Shown: one piece after another, positions 25,221 to 32,644 of the stretch
Layout: the number at the start of each line of letters is the position of its first letter
Position numbering within the stretch: the stretch's first letter is position 1
DNA from: Marmoricola sp.
GTDB lineage: Bacteria; Actinomycetota; Actinomycetes; Propionibacteriales; Nocardioidaceae
DNA length: 47,011 nucleotides
Assembly (NCBI GenBank): GCA_025965315.1
Contig: JAOPXD010000166.1
Span: 1 to 47,011, forward strand
Direction of reading: 5' to 3'
Notes under the pieces: model-generated
The model's input: the letters and a program-made list of their open reading frames with translations, nothing else
Databases searched by the model: none
What the model was told of the DNA's origin: nothing
Translations under genes and position numbers: made by a program

Positions 25221-26732
25221 GTGACCAGCTACCGACCCAGAACCCTCCTGGCGGCGACCGCAGCCTTCGTGGCGGCCGCGGCCGTCACCACAGGCCTGGT
25301 CGTCACCTCGGGCGCCACCGCTGACCCGTCGACGACGCCGCCGTGGCAGACCGCCGCCGCGAAGGACCCGCACCAGGTCGGCACGCTGTCGTTCTACGAC
25401 GCGTCCGGCAACCCGATCACTTCGGGCAGCACCACGACGGCGCCGTTCGCGGCGTACGCCGTGGCCTCGAACGCGGTCCGCTCCGGTGACGACCACGCGG
25501 TCCTCTACGGGTACGCCGCGAACTCCGAGGACGTCACCACCGACCCCACGCCGGTCGTCAAGGTCGGCGACTGGTCCGGTGCCGAGATCACCGCAGCCTC
25601 CGCGTACCCCGCCGCGGGCGCACCGGCCGGGATCAGCGCGACGCTCCCGGTCGCCAAGGGCAGCAGCAGCGACCTGAAGCTCTCCGACCTGAAGGCCGAC
25701 TTCCCGAACACCTCGTCGGTCACCGCCTACCAGGGCGTCTACGAGATCCGGATGCGCACCGCCAAGGCGGGTGTCAGTGCCCCGTCCTCAGCCGACTACG
25801 CCGTCGCTGACATCGTGATCACCGGCAACACCTGGAGCCTGTACGGCTCCGGCACGGTGAAGACCGACACGACCACGACGGCCACGATCCCGACGACCGG
25901 CACCTACGGCACCGGGTTCGACATCCCGGTCACCGTGACCGGCGCTGGTGTCGAGCCGACCAGCACGGTGACGCTGAAGGACGGTACGACGTCGATCGGC
26001 GCTTCCGAGGTCCTCGACAGCACCGGCCACGCGACCCTCCACGTCGGTGCGACTGCGCTGGCAGCCGGCACGCACACGCTGCACGTCCTCTACAACGGGG
26101 ACACGGCGTACAACTCCAGCAGCTCCACGAGCACCGTGGTCACGATCGCCAAGGCCGGGAGCTCCGTCACCCCGACGGTGCCGACCAAGGCGACCTACGG
26201 GACGTCGTTCCACGTCTCGGCGCACGTGGCCGGACCGGCAGGGTCGACCGCGACCGGGAGCGCTTCCCTCAAGCAGGGAAGCACGACGCTGTACACCGCC
26301 AACCTGGTTGGCGGAACCGCGACGTTCACCGTGGGCGGCACGAAGCTGGGCGTCGGCTCGCACGCGCTGACGGTGTCCTACGCCGGATCGACGTCGCTCA
26401 ACGCGAGCTCGTCGACACCGAAGTCGGTCGTGGTCGGCAAGGCGGTCGGCCACGTCGCGAACGGGCTGAGCCCGAAGTCGATCAAGCACACCAAGAAGGC
26501 CAAGCTGACCGTCACGGTCACCGCAACGGGTGTGACCCCGACCGGCACCGTGACGATCTACGACGGCACCAAGGTGATCGGCAAGGTGAGCCTGACCGCA
26601 GCCAAGAAGGGCAAGTTCACCTTCACGCTGCCGAAGCTGAAGAAGGGCTCGCACAAGATCCACGCGGTCTACGGCGGCTCGTCGACGGTCGGTTCTGCGA
26701 AGGGCGCGACCGTCACCCTGAAATCCACGTAG
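25221..26732 (+). CDS. Secreted protein with three bacterial Ig-like domains
   Basis: 503 residues from GTG 25221, chosen because GAGAGG lies at SD spacing; ATG 25206 in frame is the alternative. Signal peptide at about 1-35. Residues about 40-210 form the domain shared with the previous gene (ITSGSTTTAPF, WSGAEITAASAYP, VITGNTWSLYG). Three Ig-like repeats follow (about 220-312, 313-408, 409-503), each with a TYGT/KSIK opening, a G(T/S)ATLKDG-type strand, G(T/S)H(T/A/K) near the end and (L/V)xYxG. The last repeat is Lys-rich. There is no anchor motif, so it is probably an extracellular stalk or adhesive component. Confidence 0.85.
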   Translation: MTSYRPRTLLAATAAFVAAAAVTTGLVVTSGATADPSTTPPWQTAAAKDPHQVGTLSFYDASGNPITSGSTTTAPFAAYAVASNAVRSGDDHAVLYGYAANSEDVTTDPTPVVKVGDWSGAEITAASAYPAAGAPAGISATLPVAKGSSSDLKLSDLKADFPNTSSVTAYQGVYEIRMRTAKAGVSAPSSADYAVADIVITGNTWSLYGSGTVKTDTTTTATIPTTGTYGTGFDIPVTVTGAGVEPTSTVTLKDGTTSIGASEVLDSTGHATLHVGATALAAGTHTLHVLYNGDTAYNSSSSTSTVVTIAKAGSSVTPTVPTKATYGTSFHVSAHVAGPAGSTATGSASLKQGSTTLYTANLVGGTATFTVGGTKLGVGSHALTVSYAGSTSLNASSSTPKSVVVGKAVGHVANGLSPKSIKHTKKAKLTVTVTATGVTPTGTVTIYDGTKVIGKVSLTAAKKGKFTFTLPKLKKGSHKIHAVYGGSSTVGSAKGATVTLKST

Positions 26733-26740
26733 TACCCCAG

Positions 26741-26774
26741 GTGTCGGGGGACGGCCCAGGCCGTCCCCCGACAC
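26741..26774 (+). terminator. Perfect 16-bp hairpin upstream of pstB
   Basis: GTGTCGGGGGACGGCC (26741-26756) pairs perfectly with 26759-26774, with only CA between. It is very stable and lacks a U-tract. It separates the surface-protein genes from pstB, so pstB is either transcribed by read-through at reduced level or from its own promoter. Confidence 0.75.
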
Positions 26775-26805
26775 GTAGGCCCCCTTGGCAGGAGGAGACC
26801 CACCC

Positions 26806-27642
26806 ATGACTGAAGTTCTCGAATCCCCGATCGGCGCGGACACCATCGCCGTGCCGGAGCACGTCGGCCCAGCCGGGCTGGAGGCTCACAAGATCTCCGC
26901 GTGGTTTGGCCAGCGCAAGGTGCTCGACCGGGTGTCGCTCGACATGGCGCCAGGTCAGGTCACAGCGCTGATCGGCCCGTCGGGCTGTGGCAAGTCGACG
27001 TTCCTGCGGATCCTCAACCGGATGCACGAGCTGGTCCCGTCGGCGTCGCTCGCTGGTGGGGTCCTGCTCGACGGCGTGGACATCTACGACCCGGAGCGGA
27101 AGCTCACCGACGCCCGTCGGCAGATCGGCATGGTCTTCCAGAAGCCGAACCCGTTCCCGGCGATGTCGATCGGGGACAACGTCCTGGCCGGGATGAAGCT
27201 CACCGGCACCCAGGTGGCGAAGTCCGACCGGGAGGCCCTGATCGAGGAGAGCCTGACCCGGGCCGGCCTCTGGACCGAGGTCCGCGACCGCCTCAAGACC
27301 CCCGGCTCCACGCTCTCGGGTGGTCAGCAGCAACGGCTCTGCATCGCTCGCTCGCTCGCCGTACGGCCGCGGGTCCTGCTGATGGACGAGCCGTGCTCGG
27401 CGCTGGACCCGACCTCGACGCGGGTGGTCGAGGAGACCATCGCCGAGATCTCCTCCGACGTGACGATCGTGATCGTCACCCACAACATGCAGCAGGCGGC
27501 GCGGGTCTCCGACCAGTGCGCCTTCTTCCTCGCAGCGCACGGAACGCCCGGCGTGATCGTCGAGCACGGCCCGACCGATGCGATGTTCGGTGAGCCGCAG
27601 GACAGCCGCACGGCGGACTACGTCAACGGACGGTTCGGCTGA
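26806..27642 (+). CDS. pstB: Phosphate-type ABC transporter ATP-binding protein PstB
   Basis: 278 residues from ATG 26806, with a strong GGCAGGAGGAG ribosome site; the earlier in-frame start overlaps that site. Walker A is GPSGCGKS (57-64), Q-loop GMVFQKPNPFPAMSI, signature LSGGQQQRLCIARSLA, Walker B VLLMDEPCSALDPTS and switch His in VTHNMQQAARVSD. The motifs NRMHELVP and QKPNPFP are specific for PstB. The long N-terminal extension (about 25 residues) is unusual. It should energise PstC-PstA encoded 9 kb upstream. No phoU follows. Confidence 0.95.
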   Translation: MTEVLESPIGADTIAVPEHVGPAGLEAHKISAWFGQRKVLDRVSLDMAPGQVTALIGPSGCGKSTFLRILNRMHELVPSASLAGGVLLDGVDIYDPERKLTDARRQIGMVFQKPNPFPAMSIGDNVLAGMKLTGTQVAKSDREALIEESLTRAGLWTEVRDRLKTPGSTLSGGQQQRLCIARSLAVRPRVLLMDEPCSALDPTSTRVVEETIAEISSDVTIVIVTHNMQQAARVSDQCAFFLAAHGTPGVIVEHGPTDAMFGEPQDSRTADYVNGRFG

Positions 27643-27656
27643 GCCGACACAAACTC

Positions 27657-27702
27657 CTCACGGCCGGCGGGGGACACTGGTCAAGAACCCGCCGGTCGTG
27701 AG
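27657..27702 (+). terminator. Long hairpin terminator after pstB
   Basis: CTCACGGCCGGCGGG (27657-27671) pairs with CCCGCCGGTCGTGAG (27688-27702) with one mismatch and a 16-nt loop. It closes the pst locus. Confidence 0.7.
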
Positions 27703-27748
27703 GGCTACTCGTGACGAGAACCCCGCAGCCGGTGTCCCCGGCCGCGGC

Positions 27749-27754
27749 TAGGGT
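27749..27754 (+). promoter_or_regulatory. Leaderless-type -10 box (TAGGGT) for the ABC-2 operon
   Basis: TAGGGT ends 7 nt before GTG 27762, supporting that start. The upstream frame from 27711 lies in this promoter. Confidence 0.45.
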
Positions 27755-27761
27755 CGGTGCC

Positions 27762-28700
27762 GTGAGTGACGCGATGATCCATGCTTCAGGGCTGCGGAAG
27801 TCGTTCGAGGCCGGTGGCACGACGGTCGAGGCCGTGAAGGGCATCGACGTCGAGGTCCGCCCCGGGGAGGCCTTCGGGTTCCTGGGGCCGAACGGTGCCG
27901 GCAAGTCCTCGACGATGCGGATGATCGCCGCCGTCTCACCGGTCTCGGCGGGGACGCTGCGGATCCTCGGGATGGATCCGGCCGTGGACGGCCCGAAGAT
28001 CCGGGCCCGGATCGGGGTCTGTCCCCAGGAGGACACCCTCGACACCGAGCTCAACGTCCGCGACAACCTCTACATCTACGGGCGCTACTTCGGCCTGCCA
28101 CGGGCAGAGGTCCGCCAGCGCGCCGAGGAGCTGCTCGAGTTCGTGCAGCTGACCGAGAAGGCGTCCGCCAAGGTCGAGGACCTCTCCGGCGGCATGAAGC
28201 GGCGGCTCACGATCGCGCGGTCGCTGATCAACAAGCCAGACCTGCTGCTGCTCGACGAGCCGACCACCGGACTCGACCCGCAGGCCCGGCACGTGGTCTG
28301 GGACCGGCTGTTCCGGCTCAAGCAGCAGGGCGTGACCCTGGTGCTCACCACGCACTACATGGACGAGGCCGAGCAGCTCTGCGACCGGCTCGTGGTGATG
28401 GACAAGGGGCTGATCGTCGCCGAGGGCTCGCCGGCCAGCCTGATCACCCAGTACTCCACCCGCGAGGTGACCGAGCTGCGGTTCGCGCTGGGCGAGAACG
28501 AGGCGATCGCGGCCCAGGTCGAGGATCTCGCCGAGCGGGTCGAAGTGCTGCCCGACCGGCTGCTGCTCTACAGCGCGGACGGCGAGGAGACGATCGCCAA
28601 GGTGCACGAACGCGGTCTGCGGCCGGTCATGTCGCTGGTACGCCGATCCACCCTCGAGGACGTCTTCCTGCGTCTGACCGGCCGGACCCTGGTCGACTGA
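27762..28700 (+). CDS. ABC-2 type exporter ATP-binding protein (DrrA/NodI-like)
   Basis: 312 residues from GTG 27762. Walker A GPNGAGKS (42-49), Q-loop GVCPQEDTLDTELNV, signature LSGGMKRRLTIARSLI, Walker B LLLLDEPTTGLDPQ, and switch His in TTHYMDEAEQLCDRL. The C-terminal RRSTLEDVFLRLTGRTL is typical of DrrA-type exporters of drugs, polysaccharide or lipids. Its TGA overlaps the ATG of the first permease by one base. The substrate cannot be read from sequence. Confidence 0.92.
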   Translation: MSDAMIHASGLRKSFEAGGTTVEAVKGIDVEVRPGEAFGFLGPNGAGKSSTMRMIAAVSPVSAGTLRILGMDPAVDGPKIRARIGVCPQEDTLDTELNVRDNLYIYGRYFGLPRAEVRQRAEELLEFVQLTEKASAKVEDLSGGMKRRLTIARSLINKPDLLLLDEPTTGLDPQARHVVWDRLFRLKQQGVTLVLTTHYMDEAEQLCDRLVVMDKGLIVAEGSPASLITQYSTREVTELRFALGENEAIAAQVEDLAERVEVLPDRLLLYSADGEETIAKVHERGLRPVMSLVRRSTLEDVFLRLTGRTLVD

Positions 28701-29491
28701 TGACCAGCCGACTGGACCTGCGCCGCGCAGCCCGGATGACCGACTACTGGGCGGTGGTCTACCGGCGGACCTGGAAGGGGACGGCGATCTCCTCGTTCGT
28801 GGTGCCGCTGCTCTACATCCTCGCGATGGGCGTCTTGCTCGGCGGCTTCATCAAGGGTGACCCGAGCAAGCTCGAGGGCGCGACGTCGTACCTGGCCTTC
28901 GTGGCGCCGGGGATGGTCGCGGCGCAGTCCATGACGACCGTCTTCGGCGAGGTCACCTACCCGGTGATGGGGATGATCAAGTGGCACCGCACCTACTACG
29001 GGATGATCGCGACCCCGCTCGGCGTCCCGGACGTCGTGTTCGCACACCTGGCCTTCGTGGTCTTCCGGGTCGCGACGGTGGCCGCGGTCTTCATGGCGGT
29101 GATGGCGTCGTTCGGCGTCTTCGGATCGGTCTGGGGCGTGCTGGTCGCCTACCTGGTCCAGCTCCTGATCGGGCTGGCGTTCGCGGCTCCGTTGTACGCC
29201 CTGACGGCCGCGATGAAGGACGAGAGCGCCTTCGCGCTGGTCTTCCGGCTGGGGATGATCCCGATGTTCCTGTTCTCGGGCGCCTTCTTCCCGGTCTCCA
29301 ACCTGTCGCCACCGCTCGAGGCGCTCGCGAAGATCACCCCGCTCTGGCACGGCGTCGACCTGACCCGGATGCTCGTGCTCGGTCACGTCGACGGGTCGAT
29401 GGTGCTGATCCACGTCGTCTACCTCTCGGTGCTCGCGCTCGGAGGCTGGTACGGCGCGACCAGGTTGCTCGAGCGCAGGTTGATCACGTGA
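28700..29491 (+). CDS. ABC-2 type permease (first of two)
   Basis: 263 residues with about six TM helices. Typical ABC2_membrane features are FVVPLLYILAMGVLLGGFI, YLAFVAPGMVAAQSM, FLFSGAFFPVSNL near the fifth helix and ITPLWHGVDLTRML. It pairs with the second permease as a heterodimer driven by the upstream ATPase. It starts in TGATG and ends in GTGA overlap with the next gene. Confidence 0.9.
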   Translation: MTSRLDLRRAARMTDYWAVVYRRTWKGTAISSFVVPLLYILAMGVLLGGFIKGDPSKLEGATSYLAFVAPGMVAAQSMTTVFGEVTYPVMGMIKWHRTYYGMIATPLGVPDVVFAHLAFVVFRVATVAAVFMAVMASFGVFGSVWGVLVAYLVQLLIGLAFAAPLYALTAAMKDESAFALVFRLGMIPMFLFSGAFFPVSNLSPPLEALAKITPLWHGVDLTRMLVLGHVDGSMVLIHVVYLSVLALGGWYGATRLLERRLIT

Positions 29492-30267
29492 TCGCGGTCC
29501 TCGGCGCGCGGGAGGCGATCGGGCTGCTGGTCCAGCGCAACCTGATCGCGTACCGCTCGGCCTGGTGGATCTTCGTCTCGGGCTTCCTCGAGCCGGTGTT
29601 CTACCTGTTCTCCATCGGCGTCGGGGTCGGCCACCTCGTCCACGGGTTCGAGTTTCACGGCCACGAGATCCGGTACGCCGAGTTCGTCGCCCCCGGGATG
29701 ATGGCGGCCTCGGCGATGAACGGTGCCCTGCTCGACTCGACGTACAACTTCTTCTTCAAGCTGAAGTACAACAAGCTCTTCGACCAGATGCTCGCGACGC
29801 CGCTGACGACCAACGACATCGCCCGAGGCGAGCTCTCCTGGTCGCTGCTGCGCGGTGGGATCTACTCGGCAGTCTTCCTGCTCGTGATGACCGCGATGGG
29901 CCTGGTGCACTCCTGGTGGGCGTTGCTCGCCGTACCGGCTGCCCTGTTGATCGGTGCCGCCTTCGGCGGCGTGTGCATGGCGCTGACGACGTACATGCGG
30001 TCGTGGCAGGACTTCGACTACGTCACGCTCGGACAGCTGCCGCTGTTCCTGTTCTCGGCGACGTTCTTCCCGCTGAGCGCCTTCCCGGAGTGGCTGCGCT
30101 GGGTGGTCGAGTGCACCCCGCTGTACCGGTCCGTCGTGCTGATCCGGGAGCTCACCACCGGGTCGGTCACGATCGCGTCCGGGATCTCCGTGCTCTACCT
30201 GGTGGCCATGGGTCTGATCGGTCTGGCGATCGTCGGACGCCGCCTGGACCGGCTGCTGCTCTCGTGA
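29488..30267 (+). CDS. ABC-2 type permease (second of two)
   Basis: 259 residues from GTG 29488, overlapping the preceding stop by GTGA. Six TM helices with FLEPVFYLFSIGVGVG, EFVAPGMMAASAMNGAL, FLFSATFFPLSAFPEWL and CTPLYRSVVLIRELT. The two permeases are clear paralogues with equal topology. It is the last gene of the three-gene exporter operon. Confidence 0.9.
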   Translation: MIAVLGAREAIGLLVQRNLIAYRSAWWIFVSGFLEPVFYLFSIGVGVGHLVHGFEFHGHEIRYAEFVAPGMMAASAMNGALLDSTYNFFFKLKYNKLFDQMLATPLTTNDIARGELSWSLLRGGIYSAVFLLVMTAMGLVHSWWALLAVPAALLIGAAFGGVCMALTTYMRSWQDFDYVTLGQLPLFLFSATFFPLSAFPEWLRWVVECTPLYRSVVLIRELTTGSVTIASGISVLYLVAMGLIGLAIVGRRLDRLLLS

Positions 30268-30278
30268 CGCGCGTTCAC

Positions 30279-30284
30279 TAGGCT
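30279..30284 (+). promoter_or_regulatory. Leaderless-type -10 box (TAGGCT)
   Basis: TAGGCT is six bases before GTG 30291. The gene therefore probably has its own promoter only 23 nt after the exporter operon. Confidence 0.45.
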
Positions 30285-30290
30285 CGTCGG

Positions 30291-31328
30291 GTGAAGACCT
30301 GGTTGTCGGAGCTGGAGGGTTGGCGCCGCCAGTTCGCCATCGCTGCCGTCGTCGGGGTCTCGACGATCCTGCTGGGCGCCCTGATCGGCACGATCCTGGG
30401 TACGGCGGGGTCCGGCTCGTCGTCGCACTCCGGGGGCATCACCGCTCGGCTCCCCGAGCTCGACCCGGGGACGCTGATGGTCGTCCCGAAGGCCGATCCG
30501 AGCGCACTCCACGAACCTCGCGGGATGGGGTCGAAGAAGGCCGGGATCGCGCTGCTGGCGATGTCGACCGACGACTCCGTGATCACCTCCAAGGGGGAGC
30601 GGCGCGCACCCGACGGTGGCAGCCTGGTGATCTTCAAGGTCGGTGACTGGGCCTGCGAGGACACTCCGTGCGACCCCTGGAGCACCCTCAAGCCGCAGGT
30701 CGTGGTCGACGGGCAGGCGACGCCGCTGCCCGACGGCGGCACCACCTTCGTGCTGGTCCTCTCGCCCGGGACCGCCACGGTCAACCTGACGATCAACGAC
30801 GCCGGGTACGCCCAGTCGCTCTCGCTCGTCAACGACGGCGTGGGCAAGGACAACATCACCCTCCTCGCGCACAAGCACACCGAGACCAAGGTCGAGATCA
30901 ACAAGACCTACCAGCTGGCCGAGCGGACCAGCATCCCGCTCCAGGACAGCAGCGGGAGCACCACGAACCAGTTCGTGCGCAACACGACGATCACCTACGC
31001 CCAGCGGCACTTCTTCCTCGACGGGCAGGAGCCGAGCAAGCCCGACAAGGCGTTCCTGGTGATCAACGCGTACTACGCCTACGGCGGCAGCACCCAGACC
31101 TACGTCTTCGGGGCCGGTGAGGCGACCTTCGTGGCCCGCAACGGCACCAGCTACCAGGCCAAGGACCTGGACCCGTCGACCGGCGTCGGCCTGCTGGGCT
31201 TCGAGGTCCCCGCATCGGTACGCTCCGGCACCCTGGTCATCGGCGGGACGATCCCGAAGGTCTCCACGACCGGGACGGCGTACACGTCGAACCTCGCCCA
31301 GGTCCGGGTGCCGATCAAGCTGGGCTGA
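30291..31328 (+). CDS. Membrane-anchored extracellular protein of unknown function
   Basis: 345 residues from GTG 30291. A short cytoplasmic head is followed by one TM helix (about 15-38, FAIAAVVGVSTILLGALIG), a Gly/Ser linker and an extracellular beta-rich region of about 300 residues. That region is Thr/Val-rich, has one close Cys pair (WACEDTPCDPW) and contains TYAQRHFFLDGQEPSKPDK and YYAYGGSTQTYVFG. I recognise no domain. Its end overlaps the convergent GNAT gene by 14 nt. It may be linked to the exporter by position only. Confidence 0.78.
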   Translation: MKTWLSELEGWRRQFAIAAVVGVSTILLGALIGTILGTAGSGSSSHSGGITARLPELDPGTLMVVPKADPSALHEPRGMGSKKAGIALLAMSTDDSVITSKGERRAPDGGSLVIFKVGDWACEDTPCDPWSTLKPQVVVDGQATPLPDGGTTFVLVLSPGTATVNLTINDAGYAQSLSLVNDGVGKDNITLLAHKHTETKVEINKTYQLAERTSIPLQDSSGSTTNQFVRNTTITYAQRHFFLDGQEPSKPDKAFLVINAYYAYGGSTQTYVFGAGEATFVARNGTSYQAKDLDPSTGVGLLGFEVPASVRSGTLVIGGTIPKVSTTGTAYTSNLAQVRVPIKLG

Positions 31329-31854
31329 GGCCCGTGCCGGGGTTAGGGCCGGGGTCCTGCAGCATCCGCTGGTAGATCGCCACGTCGATCATCCGGTCCT
31401 GCTTGTCACCGACCTCGCGCATCGTCCCCGCCAGCTCGAAGCCGTACTGCTCGTGCAACCGGACGCTGCCCTTGTTGGGGAGCGCGATCAGCGCGAGTGC
31501 GGTGTGGAAGCCGGCGCCGAGGAGCTGGTCCATCAGCTCGTCGTACAGCCGGGTTCCGAGGCCCTCGCGCCGGGCTGCGCGATGCAGGTAGACCGAGACC
31601 TCCCGGGTCCGGTGGTACGCCGGTCGCTCCCGGAACGGCGAGGCGAACGCGAACCCCAGCACCTGGCCGCCGTCGTCCGCGACCACGAACGGATCGCCGA
31701 TGGTCAGCTTGTGCTCCCAGTCGGCCAGCGGACGTTCGGCGGTCTCGAACGTCGAGTACGCGTAGAGCGACTCGTGGGTGTAGATCTCAGCGACGTACGG
31801 GAGATCGCCGGGTACGGCGTCCCGGATGGTGACGGTCCTCTTCGCTGCGCCCAT
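31315..31854 (-). CDS. GNAT-family N-acetyltransferase (phosphinothricin acetyltransferase-like)
   Basis: 179 residues. IRDAVPGDLPYVAEIYTHESL, then VSVYLHRAARREGLGTRLYDELM is the acetyl-CoA-binding motif A (RxxGxG/A), and NKGSVRLHEQYGFELAGTM is motif B. This arrangement resembles the PAT/YncA subgroup that acetylates small amines such as phosphinothricin or methionine sulfone. GATTAT lies 7 nt before the ATG on the minus strand. It is divergent from the DinB-like gene. Confidence 0.88.
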   Translation of the reverse strand: MGAAKRTVTIRDAVPGDLPYVAEIYTHESLYAYSTFETAERPLADWEHKLTIGDPFVVADDGGQVLGFAFASPFRERPAYHRTREVSVYLHRAARREGLGTRLYDELMDQLLGAGFHTALALIALPNKGSVRLHEQYGFELAGTMREVGDKQDRMIDVAIYQRMLQDPGPNPGTGLSPA

Positions 31855-31892
31855 GGGACGAATAATCCCATCGACCGGTCCAGCGGGTGCGG

Positions 31893-31898
31893 CAGACT
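31893..31898 (+). promoter_or_regulatory. Leaderless-type -10 box (CAGACT) for the DinB-like gene
   Basis: CAGACT ends six bases before GTG 31905. The same hexamer and spacing precede miaA. Confidence 0.45.
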
Positions 31899-31904
31899 GG
31901 CGCC

Positions 31905-32453
31905 GTGGCCATCGGCGAACCTCTCCAACCCGACACCAAGGACTGGACCTGGGTCCTCGAGCAGCCGTGCCCGGAGTGCGGGTTCGACCCGGCCGCGATC
32001 GATGTCACCGAGCTGCCTGCGCTGATCCACCAGAACACCCGCGGCTGGTACGACGCCCTCGACGGCGCAGATGCCGGCATCCGCCCGGACAGCAGAACCT
32101 GGTCGCGCCTCGAGTACGCCTGCCACGTCCGCGACGTGCACCGGATCTTCGGCGGCCGGGTACGTCTGATGCTGGAGAACGACGACCCGCTGTTCGCGAA
32201 CTGGGACCAGGACGTCACCGCGATCGAGGACCGGTACGACGAGCAGGACCCGAGCGTCGTCGCCGTCGAGCTGGTCGAGGCCGCCGCTGACACTGCGGGG
32301 CTGTTCGCCGTCGTCCGCGAGGACCAGTGGGCACGGACCGGGCGGCGCAGCAACGGGTCGTTCTTCACGGTGGACAGCATCGGGCGCTACTACCTGCACG
32401 ACGTCGTGCACCACCTGCACGACATCGCTCCCGAGAGCACCGGGACGCCGTGA
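31905..32453 (+). CDS. DinB/MDMPI-family protein
   Basis: 182 residues from GTG 31905. The four-helix DinB-type pattern shows His residues that can bind a divalent metal in LIHQNTRGWYDAL, YACHVRDVHRIF and YYLHDVVHHLHDI. Actinobacterial relatives include mycothiol- or bacillithiol-dependent S-transferases. A short Cys-containing start (EQPCPECGFDP) is frequent in this subgroup. Its stop overlaps the DUF3046 start (GTGA). Confidence 0.82.
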   Translation: MAIGEPLQPDTKDWTWVLEQPCPECGFDPAAIDVTELPALIHQNTRGWYDALDGADAGIRPDSRTWSRLEYACHVRDVHRIFGGRVRLMLENDDPLFANWDQDVTAIEDRYDEQDPSVVAVELVEAAADTAGLFAVVREDQWARTGRRSNGSFFTVDSIGRYYLHDVVHHLHDIAPESTGTP

Positions 32454-32644
32454 GGCACACCGAGTTCTGGGAGCGGATGGAGCTGGCGCTCGGCAGCGCC
32501 TATGCCCGGTCCTGGGCGCGGATGCACGTGATGGCCGAGCTCGGCGGCCGTACCGCGCACGAGGCGCTGCAAGCAGGGGTTCCGCCGAAGGAGGTCTGGC
32601 GCGCGGTCTGGGCCACGCTGGAGCTCCCGGCACGCGACCGGTGA
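32450..32644 (+). CDS. DUF3046 protein
   Basis: 64 residues from GTG 32450: RHTEFWERMELALG, then ARSWARMHVMAELGGRTAHEAL and GVPPKEVWRAVWATLELP. This is the DUF3046 family, found close to recA-recX in many actinobacteria. It overlaps both neighbours by GTGA. Function is unknown. Confidence 0.88.
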   Translation: MRHTEFWERMELALGSAYARSWARMHVMAELGGRTAHEALQAGVPPKEVWRAVWATLELPARDR

